A stretch of DNA of 63,668 nt from positions 1 through 63,668 of the forward strand of contig CAAGNN010000087.1 of NCBI GenBank assembly GCA_900771325.1. The letters run 5' to 3'. A model generated the notes under the pieces. That model searched no databases and was not told where the DNA came from. It worked only from the letters and a program-made list of their open reading frames with translations. This document shows positions 7,223 to 14,320 of this stretch, one piece after another. Every line of letters begins with the position of its first letter. Position 1 is the first letter of the stretch. Both the position numbers and the translations under genes were made by a program. This stretch comes from Kiritimatiellia bacterium (GTDB taxonomy: Bacteria > Verrucomicrobiota > Kiritimatiellia > RFP12 > DVOR01).

Positions 7223-7435
7223 ATGCTCCAGCAAGGATTGGTTCTTTTGTGCGCAGGCATGGGGATTGCCGTTGGCTTCCTGAGTCTGCTCGCGGTGGTG
7301 ACGATAACGATGGGCAAGTACGCCCCGCGGCTGAATCTCTTCCCTGAGAGCGCGCCGAAGAAGGCGGCCGCGCCGGCGGCCTCGGCCGATGATGCGGCGA
7401 TTGCCGTGGCGATTGCGGTGGCCTCGCAGCGCTGA
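7223..7435 (+). CDS. oadG: oxaloacetate decarboxylase gamma-like subunit
   Basis: A 70-residue protein with a single N-terminal membrane segment (about 4-30, GLVLLCAGMGIAVGFLSLLAVVTI) and an Ala/Pro-rich tail. This is the form of OadG/MmdD-type small subunits, which anchor and assemble the Na+-pumping decarboxylase and help position Zn2+ and biotin. The sequence alone is weak evidence, but its place directly before oadA and oadB makes the call firm. GAGG lies upstream of the ATG, and oadA follows after 42 nt. Confidence 0.8.
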   Translation: MLQQGLVLLCAGMGIAVGFLSLLAVVTITMGKYAPRLNLFPESAPKKAAAPAASADDAAIAVAIAVASQR

Positions 7436-7477
7436 TTTCCCGTTTTTCCCTCCCTTAAACACACTCAAGGTTAGACA

Positions 7478-9268
7478 ATGAGCAAGAAGATTAAGTTCAT
7501 GTGCACCGCGTTCCGCGACGGGTTCCAGTCGGTTTACGGCGCGCGCGTTCTCTCCAAGGATTTCATGCCGGCGGTGAAGGTGGCCTACGATGCGGGCATC
7601 CGCTGGTTCGAGGCGGGCGGCGGTGCGCGCTTCCAGAGCTGCTACTTCTACTGCCGCGAGGATGCCTTCGATGTGATGGACACCTTCCGCAAGACCTGCC
7701 CGGAGGCCGACTTGCAGACCCTCTCGCGCGGCGTCAATGTGGTGGGGTTGGACAGCCAGCCCTCGGACATTATCAAGCTGCACGCCGATATGTTCAAGAA
7801 GCACGGGATGACCACCATCCGCAACTTCGACGCGCTCAACGATGTCAATAACCTCAAGTGGTCCGGCCAGTGCATCCACGATGCCGGCTTGAAGCACGAA
7901 GTGGTCGTCACGATGATGGGGCTGCCCCCCGGCGTGGACAACAAGGGCGCCCATACGCCCGACTTCTACGCCGAGCGCATCAAGCAGATCCTCAAGGCCG
8001 AGATTCCCTTCGACCGCGTCTGCTTCAAGGACGCTTCCGGCACCTCCGCTCCGCGCACCGTCTACGAGACCATCAAGCGCGCCCGCAAGCTCCTGCCCGC
8101 CGGCACCCACATCCAGTTCCACTCGCACGAGACGGCTGGCAACGGCCTCACCTGCTACCTCGCGGCCCTCGAGGGCGGCGCCGATGGTATCGACCTCTCG
8201 ATGGCCCCGGTCTCCGGCGGTACCTGCCAGCCCGACATCATCACGATGTGGCACGCCCTGCGCGGCTCGGAGTTCGACCTGGACATCGACATCGAGAAGA
8301 TTCGCGCGGCCGAGGATGCCTTCAAGGAAGCGATGAAGGATTACTTCCTTCCGCCCGAAGCGATGAACTCCAACCCCGTCATCATCTGGTCGCCTATGCC
8401 CGGCGGCGCCCTCACCGCCAACACCCAGATGCTCCGCGACAACGGGCTGATGGATAAGTACGATCAGATGATCGACGAGATGTACGACTCGGTCCGCTGC
8501 GGCGGCTTCGGCACCTCCGTGACCCCGGTCTCGCAGTTCTACTTCCAGCAGGCTTTCAACAACGTGATGTTTGGCAAGTGGAAGAAGATCGCCCCCGGCT
8601 ACGGCAAGATGGTCCTGGGCTACTTCGGCAAGACCCCCGTCGCGCCCGATCCGGAAGTGGTCAAGATTGCCGCCGAGCAGCTCGGCCTCGAGCCCACCAC
8701 CAAGACCGTCCTGCAGATTAACGATGCCGACCCCAAGAAGGGCCGCAAGGCCGCCGAGGCGATGCTCACCGAGGCCGGGCTACCGATCAACGACGAGAAC
8801 GTCTTCATCGCCGCCTCCTGCCTCGAAAAGGGCATTGCCTACCTCAAGGACCCGGCCAACGCGCCTCTGGGCATCCGCCTGAACGAGAAGCCCAAGGCCA
8901 AGGCCGCCTCCGGCGCCTGCACCGTCACGGTCAACGGCAAGGCCTATGGCATCGAGCTCAAGGATGGCAAGGCCATCGTCAACGGCAAGCCCTACGACTA
9001 CTCTGTGGCTGACGGCATCGCCGCTCCCGCCGCTGGGGCCGCCCCCGCCAGCGCGGGCAACGTCACCATCGCCGCGCCGCTGCCGGGTCTGATTCTGCGT
9101 ATTACCGCCCAGCCCGGCACCGCCGTCAAGAAGGATGACGAGATCCTCGTGATGGAAGCGATGAAGATGGAAATGCCCATCAAGGCGCCGCAGGATGGCG
9201 TGATTGCCTCCATCAACGTGGGCAATGGCGACAAGGTGAACGCCGGCGACGTCCTCGCCACCCTCTAA
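7478..9268 (+). CDS. oadA: oxaloacetate decarboxylase alpha subunit, biotin-carrying
   Basis: A 596-residue carboxyltransferase subunit that removes CO2 from oxaloacetate onto biotin; OadB then releases it while pumping Na+ out. The N-terminal HMGL-like TIM barrel (about 1-290) holds CFKDASG (active-site Lys) and the metal ligands FHSHETAG (about 210-217). A central conserved carboxylase domain follows (PMPGGALTANTQM), then an Ala-rich linker and a C-terminal biotinyl domain with EAMKMEM, biotin on Lys563. The first active-site loop is divergent: FRDGFQS where family members typically have LRDAHQS. A related 2-oxoacid substrate is therefore possible. It lies between oadG and oadB. Confidence 0.88.
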   Translation: MSKKIKFMCTAFRDGFQSVYGARVLSKDFMPAVKVAYDAGIRWFEAGGGARFQSCYFYCREDAFDVMDTFRKTCPEADLQTLSRGVNVVGLDSQPSDIIKLHADMFKKHGMTTIRNFDALNDVNNLKWSGQCIHDAGLKHEVVVTMMGLPPGVDNKGAHTPDFYAERIKQILKAEIPFDRVCFKDASGTSAPRTVYETIKRARKLLPAGTHIQFHSHETAGNGLTCYLAALEGGADGIDLSMAPVSGGTCQPDIITMWHALRGSEFDLDIDIEKIRAAEDAFKEAMKDYFLPPEAMNSNPVIIWSPMPGGALTANTQMLRDNGLMDKYDQMIDEMYDSVRCGGFGTSVTPVSQFYFQQAFNNVMFGKWKKIAPGYGKMVLGYFGKTPVAPDPEVVKIAAEQLGLEPTTKTVLQINDADPKKGRKAAEAMLTEAGLPINDENVFIAASCLEKGIAYLKDPANAPLGIRLNEKPKAKAASGACTVTVNGKAYGIELKDGKAIVNGKPYDYSVADGIAAPAAGAAPASAGNVTIAAPLPGLILRITAQPGTAVKKDDEILVMEAMKMEMPIKAPQDGVIASINVGNGDKVNAGDVLATL

Positions 9269-9288
9269 TCCCGGAGAGGAAGCACGTT

Positions 9289-10959
9289 ATGTCGATGAAA
9301 CATCTCCTTGCAGCCGGCTTTGCCTGTCTGGCCGGGCTCTGCGCGATGGCGCAGGAGCCCGCCCCGGCGGCACCCGCGCCGGCCACTGAAGCGCCTGCCA
9401 TTAGCTCGATCGTCGAGTTGGTCAAGCAGCGCCGCGAACTCCTCAAGGCCAACGACGCGGCGGTGGAGGACACCACCAACGAGTCCAACACCCGTCTGCA
9501 CGGCTCCTACATCCACGTCACCAAGGGCTATATGACCACCGACGAGATTGCTGCCGCCAACGGCATTCCCGCCGAGGATTACAAGGCCCACAACTACGAT
9601 GCCAACGGCAAGCTGCTCTTCCCCGACCTCGTGGGCAAGCAGATTGACCTGCCTACCGTCACCGGCGTCATCCACTCGCACCAGGTGGGCGACGCGGCGA
9701 TGATGGCCCAGCGCATCGTCTCGATGTGGGATAACACTGGCCTCAAGGGCTTTACCGCCAAGGAAGAGCCGCACGCTTCGGCTGAGAAGCCGGCGGCGCT
9801 GCCTACCGGTCACGCCAAGACGGCTCTGCCCTTCGGGTTGAGTCAGCTGATTATGATGATCGTCTGCCTCTTCCTCATCTACCTGGCCATCGTCAAGGGC
9901 TTCGAGCCGCTCCTGCTCCTGCCCATCGGCTTTGGCGGTCTCTTGGCGAACATTCCCTTCGCCGGGGTGACGGCTGCGCCGATTTTGGACCAGGCCGGCA
10001 ACCTCGTCGAGCCCGGTGGCTTCCTCTACTACACCTTCGAGATGGGCATTAGCTCGGGTCTCTTCCCGATCCTCATCTTTATGGGCGTGGGTGCGATGAC
10101 CGACTTCGGCCCCTTGATTGCCAATCCGCGCATGGCCCTCCTCGGTGCCGCCGCGCAGTTGGGCATCTTCACCGCCTTGCTCGGCGCGCTCGCCCTCACC
10201 ATCTTCACCCCCTGGATTAACTTCTTCGTCACCGACGCCGCTTCCATCGGCATTATCGGTGGCGCGGACGGCCCGACGGCCATCTGGCTGACCACCAAGC
10301 TCTCGCCCGACCTCTTGGGTGCCATCGCCGTGGCGGCCTATTCCTATATGGCCCTCGTGCCGGTGATTCAGCCGCCGATTATGAAGTTCCTCACCACCAA
10401 GGAGGAGCGCCTCATCAAGATGAAGCAGCTGCGCACCGTCACCAAGAACGAGAAGGTCCTCTTCCCGATTTGCGTGCTCCTGCTCTGCGCCGCCCTGCTG
10501 CCCTCGGCCGCTCCCCTCATCGGCGCGCTGATGCTCGGCAACCTCGCCAAGGAGTGTGGCGTGGTCGACCGTATCTCCGACACGATGGCCAACAGCCTCT
10601 GCAACATCGTCACCATCCTCCTCGGCCTCTCCGTGGGCTCCAAGCTCGCCGCCGAGAAGTTCCTCAATATGGAGACGATCGGCATTCTCATCCTCGGCGT
10701 GGTCGCCTTCTCGGTGGGCACGGCCGGTGGCGTGTGGATGGCCAAGCTGATGAACCTTATCTGGCGCAAGGATAAGATCAACCCCTTGATTGGCGCTGCC
10801 GGCGTTTCGGCCGTGCCGATGGCCGCGCGTGTGGCTAACAAGGTGGGCTTGGAGTGCGACCCCACGAACTTCCTGTTGATGCACGCGATGGGCCCGAACG
10901 TCTCGGGCGTGATCGGCTCGGCCGTCGTGGCAGGCGTGCTCTACTTCTGCTGCCGCTAA
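9289..10959 (+). CDS. oadB: oxaloacetate decarboxylase beta subunit with an N-terminal secreted extension
   Basis: A Na+-translocating decarboxylase membrane subunit. The OadB core (about 180-556) is multi-spanning and holds the signature GGADGPTAIW (about 323-332), whose Asp takes part in Na+ transport, and a second conserved end segment LMHAMGPNVSGVIGSAV. Unlike ordinary OadB (about 370-430 residues) it begins with a signal-peptide-like segment (cut near CAMA/QE, about residue 21). About 150 polar residues follow (TRLHGSYIHVTKGYMTTDEI) before the first core helix, presumably outside the cytoplasm. It is 20 nt after oadA, with a strong terminator behind it. Confidence 0.9.
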   Translation: MSMKHLLAAGFACLAGLCAMAQEPAPAAPAPATEAPAISSIVELVKQRRELLKANDAAVEDTTNESNTRLHGSYIHVTKGYMTTDEIAAANGIPAEDYKAHNYDANGKLLFPDLVGKQIDLPTVTGVIHSHQVGDAAMMAQRIVSMWDNTGLKGFTAKEEPHASAEKPAALPTGHAKTALPFGLSQLIMMIVCLFLIYLAIVKGFEPLLLLPIGFGGLLANIPFAGVTAAPILDQAGNLVEPGGFLYYTFEMGISSGLFPILIFMGVGAMTDFGPLIANPRMALLGAAAQLGIFTALLGALALTIFTPWINFFVTDAASIGIIGGADGPTAIWLTTKLSPDLLGAIAVAAYSYMALVPVIQPPIMKFLTTKEERLIKMKQLRTVTKNEKVLFPICVLLLCAALLPSAAPLIGALMLGNLAKECGVVDRISDTMANSLCNIVTILLGLSVGSKLAAEKFLNMETIGILILGVVAFSVGTAGGVWMAKLMNLIWRKDKINPLIGAAGVSAVPMAARVANKVGLECDPTNFLLMHAMGPNVSGVIGSAVVAGVLYFCCR

Positions 10960-10986
10960 CTGCGCCCGACGCAGTCTTTCACTGGA

Positions 10987-11018
10987 AACGCGCCCGCACC
11001 CGGGCGCGTTTTTCTTTT
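10987..11018 (+). terminator. intrinsic terminator of oadGAB
   Basis: AACGCGCCCG/CGGGCGCGTT, a perfect 10-bp stem with loop CACC, followed by TTTCTTTT. Confidence 0.9.
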
Positions 11019-11032
11019 ACCCAGTGGCGGAC

Positions 11033-11061
11033 TTGACTTTGCGTGTGGGGCACGCCATAAT
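11033..11061 (+). promoter_or_regulatory. promoter of the GH89 gene
   Basis: TTGACT (11033-11038), 17-bp spacer, CATAAT (11056-11061). CGGAGG is the ribosome binding site before the ATG at 11093. Confidence 0.7.
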
Positions 11062-11092
11062 GGGGCCCTCATTCACCCGGAGGTTCCCTGCT

Positions 11093-13183
11093 ATGGCTTT
11101 GCTTGCTCGTCCCTTGAACGCTTATCGACAGTCCGTCCGCGCGTTGGGAAGGGCGCTTTTGGTTGGGCTGGCCTTGACCGCGCTCCGACTCTACGCGCAG
11201 GAGCCGCCGTGGGTGGAGGCGGCGCGCGGGGTGATTGCGCGCTTTGCCGGGGCGGAGGTGGCGCAGAGCCTGACCCTGCACGCGCGCGAAGCGGAGGGCG
11301 GGCGCCCGATTTGCGAGGTCACCGAGAATGGCCGCTGTCTGCGCGGTTCATCGGCTGTGGCACTCTGCAAGGGCTTCTACGCCAATACCTTACGCAAGGG
11401 CGCGGGGATTTGCTCGTGGAGCGGCTCGCGCTTCGATGCCGAGCGCGCCTTCGCCCCGGGTCCGGACTTCGTCGTGCGTTCGCCCTACCGTCACGTGCAA
11501 TACCTCAACGTGGTCACCTTTGGTTACACGCTGGCCTTTTGGGACGAGGCGCGCTGGATGCAGGAGCTCGACTGGATGGCCTTGCACGGCTTCGACATGG
11601 CCCTGGTCCTAATGGCGAACGAGGCGATTGCCGAGCGCGTTTGGCGCGCGGTGGGGCTCACCGAGTCAGAGATTGAGGCGACCTTCCCCGGTCCGGCGCA
11701 TCTGCCGTGGTTCCGGATGGGCAACTTGAGCGCGCGGCCGGATGCGCCGTTGGGCCGGGCGTGGCGCGAGCGCTCGGTGCGGTTGCAGCACGCGGTGATG
11801 GACCGGATGGCGCAGTTGGGGATGATGCCGATTGTGCCGGCCTTCGCCGGGTTCGTCCCCGAGGCCCTAGGGCGCGTCTACCCCGAGGCGAAGTTGCACC
11901 GGACCGAGTGGTCGGGCTTCCACAGTTGGTTCCTCTCGCCCGAGGATCCGCACTTCCGCCAGTTGGGTCGGGCCTTCGTCGAGGCCTGGGAGGCGGAGTT
12001 CGGCCGCTGCACCTACTACCTGGCCGACTCCTTCAACGAGATGAGCCTCCCGTGGTCCGGCGAAGCGGAGATTGCCGCGCACCTGCGCCGTTGCGGCGAG
12101 AGCGTCGGTGGGGCCATCCTCGACGCGAACCCCCAGGCCGTCTGGGTGCTGCAAGGGTGGATGCTCGGCTACCAGCGCGAGATTTGGAGCGCAAAGCGCT
12201 TTGCCGCCCTCCTCTCGGCCATTCCGCCCGCCCAAACCCTCATCCTTGATATGGCCGTGGACTACAACGAACACTTCTGGCGCAACGGACCGAACTGGGA
12301 GCTCCACTGCGGTTTTGGCGGCCGCCCGTGGATTTGGAGCACCATCCCGAATATGGGCGGCAAGTGCGCGCAGACCGGCGTCCTGGCCTTCTACGCCAAT
12401 GGCCATCTCCCGGCGCTCGCTTCGCCTCACCGCGGCAACCTCTGGGGCTACGGCACCGCCCCCGAGGGCATCGAGAATAACGAGGTCCTCTACGAACTCA
12501 TCGCCGATGCCGCCTGGCGCGACACCGAGCTCGACCTCCGTGCCTGGCTGCGCAACTACAGCCTCTGCCGCTACGGCGCCTGCCCCGACCGGCTGATGGA
12601 TTACTGGGACGGCCTCCTCGCCACCGTCTACGGCTCCTTCACCGATCACCCCCGCTACGCTTGGCAGCTGGCCAACTGCACCCGCGGCACCGTCTACGCC
12701 GAGGCCGCCCCCCTGCGTGCCGCCCGCGAAGCCTTCCTCGCGTGCGAAGCCGAGTTATCCCACTCGCCCCTATACCGCGCCGACGCCCTCGCCGAACGTG
12801 CCTTCCTTCTGAGCGAAGAGGCCGAGGAAGCCCTCCGCGCTGGAAACCCCGAAGCTGCCATCGCGCCCCTGGAAGCGGCCGACCGCCTCCTCGCAGCCCA
12901 TCCCCTCTTCCGCCTCGATCGCTACCTCGCCCAAGCCCGAGCCGCTGCCGAAGGCGATGAAGCCCTCGCCGAGCCGCTGCCGAAGGCGATGAAGCCCTCG
13001 CCGAGCGCTACGCCCAAAACGCCTACCGCCTCATCACCCTCTGGGGCCCACCCATCACCGACTACGCCGCCCGCGTCTGGTCTGGCCTCATCCGCCAATA
13101 CTACCTCCCCCGCCTCCGCCAAGCCTGCCAATAACGGTGCGCTTCGTAGTCGAAGTGGCGGTAAGTTTGCCTTATCGCCATAG
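11093..13183 (+). CDS. alpha-N-acetylglucosaminidase (GH89, NAGLU family), frameshifted C-terminus
   Basis: A secreted glycosidase releasing terminal alpha-GlcNAc, as on heparan or gastric mucin glycans. A signal peptide (about 1-34, ending RLYAQ) and a small N-terminal domain precede a TIM barrel with RHVQYLNVVTFGY, YYLADSFNEMSLP (acid/base Glu, about residue 315) and WELHCGFGGRPWIWS. A helical C-terminal domain follows. A 32-bp tandem duplication (12939-12970, 12971-13002) shifts the frame, so the last ~70 residues are Pro/Ser/Thr-rich junk (PSPSATPKTPTASSPS). Without the extra copy the frame would read ERYAQNAYRLITLWGPP and end at 13134, a normal family C-terminus. Start chosen at 11093 for the RBS and signal peptide. 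Confidence 0.88.
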   Translation: MALLARPLNAYRQSVRALGRALLVGLALTALRLYAQEPPWVEAARGVIARFAGAEVAQSLTLHAREAEGGRPICEVTENGRCLRGSSAVALCKGFYANTLRKGAGICSWSGSRFDAERAFAPGPDFVVRSPYRHVQYLNVVTFGYTLAFWDEARWMQELDWMALHGFDMALVLMANEAIAERVWRAVGLTESEIEATFPGPAHLPWFRMGNLSARPDAPLGRAWRERSVRLQHAVMDRMAQLGMMPIVPAFAGFVPEALGRVYPEAKLHRTEWSGFHSWFLSPEDPHFRQLGRAFVEAWEAEFGRCTYYLADSFNEMSLPWSGEAEIAAHLRRCGESVGGAILDANPQAVWVLQGWMLGYQREIWSAKRFAALLSAIPPAQTLILDMAVDYNEHFWRNGPNWELHCGFGGRPWIWSTIPNMGGKCAQTGVLAFYANGHLPALASPHRGNLWGYGTAPEGIENNEVLYELIADAAWRDTELDLRAWLRNYSLCRYGACPDRLMDYWDGLLATVYGSFTDHPRYAWQLANCTRGTVYAEAAPLRAAREAFLACEAELSHSPLYRADALAERAFLLSEEAEEALRAGNPEAAIAPLEAADRLLAAHPLFRLDRYLAQARAAAEGDEALAEPLPKAMKPSPSATPKTPTASSPSGAHPSPTTPPASGLASSANTTSPASAKPANNGALRSRSGGKFALSP
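12939..13002 (+). repeat. 32-bp perfect tandem duplication inside the GH89 gene
   Basis: Two identical 32-bp copies (12939-12970 and 12971-13002). 32 is not a multiple of 3, so the second copy shifts the downstream reading frame. The alternative frame downstream stays open to a stop at 13132-13134 and encodes the expected protein end. Confidence 0.95.
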
Positions 13184-13194
13184 TATGCTATACT
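13167..13194 (+). promoter_or_regulatory. promoter of the structured leader / GT2 operon
   Basis: TTGCCT (13167-13172), 16-bp spacer, TATACT (13189-13194) with TGC before it (extended -10). Transcription should start near 13201, about 190 nt before the GT2 start codon. Confidence 0.65.
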
Positions 13195-13306
13195 CTCTTG
13201 CACTTGATGGGTGAGCCATCTTGTAGAGTTTTTGCACTTTGTGCAAACTAATTGCTCTAGCTGAAACTTAGGAACTTTCAACCCAATGAGCGATGCGTTT
13301 GACGAG

Positions 13307-13333
13307 GTGTGCCGTATCGGCACGCTTTCTTTT
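13307..13333 (+). terminator. terminator T1 in the GT2 leader
   Basis: GTGTGCCG-TAT-CGGCACGC, an 8-bp stem with one wobble, followed by TTTCTTTT. Confidence 0.7.
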
Positions 13334-13369
13334 ACGTGTTTATTGGAGGGTTCCTAAGTCCCTAGCTAG

Positions 13370-13394
13370 AGCACGAAAAGAGAGCGTGCTTTTT
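13370..13394 (+). terminator. terminator-like hairpin T2 abutting the GT2 start codon
   Basis: AGCACG, a 9-nt loop, CGTGCT and a run of five T that touches the ATG at 13395. The only Shine-Dalgarno-like stretch, AGAGAG, is in its loop, so the hairpin could also control translation. Confidence 0.5.
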
Positions 13395-14318
13395 ATGGCC
13401 GATAAGATAGCAGTATCCTTGGTGGTGCCGTGCTTCAACGAGGCACCCTGTATTGAAACATTCGTTAGCGCCGTCAACGACTTGGGGTTGTGCGGCCGGG
13501 AGGTTGTCTTTGTCGACGACGGTTCGACCGATGAGACGCTTTCCATCATCAAGCGCTTGGCGGCCAACGACGAGACCATTCGCTATGTCTCTTTTTCGCG
13601 GAACTTTGGGAAGGAGGCGGCACTCTTGGCCGGGTTGCGTAAGAGTCGCGGCGAACTGGTAGCAACGATGGATGTTGACCTGCAGGATCCGCCTGCCCTC
13701 TTGCCGGAGATGCTTCGCCTGATTAGAGAAGAGAATTACGATTGCGTGGCCACGCGCCGCTCCTCACGCGAGGGCGAGCCGCCCGTGCGGTCGTGGTTTG
13801 CCCGGCGCTTTTATTGGTTGATGCGCCACTTCTCCGATGTGGCCCTGGTCGATGGCGCGCGGGACTACCGCCTGATGACGCGCCAGGTGGTCGACGCGGT
13901 GTTGGCCTTGCCCGAGCGCAATCGCTTCACAAAGGGCATCTACCAGTGGGTCGGTTTCCGCACCAAGTGGCTCTCCTTCCCCAATGTGGAGCGTCAGGCC
14001 GGTCGCACCAAATGGTCCTTCCGCAAACTCTTCCTGTACAGTCTGGAGGGTATCTTGGCCTTCTCGACGGCTCCGTTGCAAATCGCCTCCCTGCTTGGCA
14101 TCGCGAGTTGCCTGCTAGCCTTTGGAATGTTGCTCTTTGTCTTCCTACGCGCCCTTCTCTTTGGCGACCCCGTCAGCGGCTGGCCCTCGCTCATCTGCGT
14201 GATTGTCTTCTTTGGCGGCCTGCAACTCTTTGTTGTCGGTATCCTCGGCACCTACCTCGCCAAAACCTACCTCGAAACCAAATCCCGTCCACTCTACATT
14301 ATCCAGGAGGAAAACTGA
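13395..14318 (+). CDS. GT2 family polyprenyl-phosphate glycosyltransferase (GtrB/DPM-like)
   Basis: A 307-residue membrane-anchored glycosyltransferase that probably loads a sugar onto a polyprenyl phosphate. The GT-A domain has SLVVPCFNEAPC (about 8-19), VDDGSTDETL and the DXD-like DVDLQDPP. Two C-terminal membrane segments follow (about 235-262 and 268-290) and the tail KSRPLYIIQEEN, classic for GtrB/ArnC-type enzymes. The start is MADKIAVSL at 13395; an earlier in-frame start at 13293 would run through the leader structures. It is 2 nt from the next gene, a large membrane protein that may be the matching lipid-linked-sugar-using transferase. Its transcription is probably set by the leader. 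Confidence 0.85.
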   Translation: MADKIAVSLVVPCFNEAPCIETFVSAVNDLGLCGREVVFVDDGSTDETLSIIKRLAANDETIRYVSFSRNFGKEAALLAGLRKSRGELVATMDVDLQDPPALLPEMLRLIREENYDCVATRRSSREGEPPVRSWFARRFYWLMRHFSDVALVDGARDYRLMTRQVVDAVLALPERNRFTKGIYQWVGFRTKWLSFPNVERQAGRTKWSFRKLFLYSLEGILAFSTAPLQIASLLGIASCLLAFGMLLFVFLRALLFGDPVSGWPSLICVIVFFGGLQLFVVGILGTYLAKTYLETKSRPLYIIQEEN

Positions 14319-14320
14319 TG

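Larger units (their letters stand above)
13201..13394 (+). ncRNA. structured leader RNA with two terminator-like hairpins (candidate cis-regulatory RNA or sRNA)
   Basis: Several stems are visible. P1 is GATGG/CCATC (13206-13220). P2 is a perfect TTTGCAC-TTT-GTGCAAA (13231-13247). P3 is a long rod in which TGCTCTAGCT (13253-13262) and ACTTAGGAAC (13266-13275) pair with AGCTAGAGCA (13364-13373) and GTTCCTAAGT (13350-13359), with CCAAT/ATTGG inside. At the rod tip is an intrinsic terminator, T1 (13307-13333). A second, T2 (13370-13394), uses AGCACG/CGTGCT and a T-run abutting the GT2 ATG. The 5' arm of T2 shares four bases with the 3' arm of P3, so the two compete, as in an attenuator. I do not recognise a known RNA class. 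Confidence 0.55.

Noticed and set aside
11024..11092. Upstream start of the GH89 gene
   Set aside because: It would lie across the promoter; the ATG at 11093 has an RBS and a signal peptide.
13201..13394. 6S RNA
   Set aside because: A long rod is present, but the ends of the transcript are not closed by it, two hairpins precede it, and it is followed directly by a start codon.
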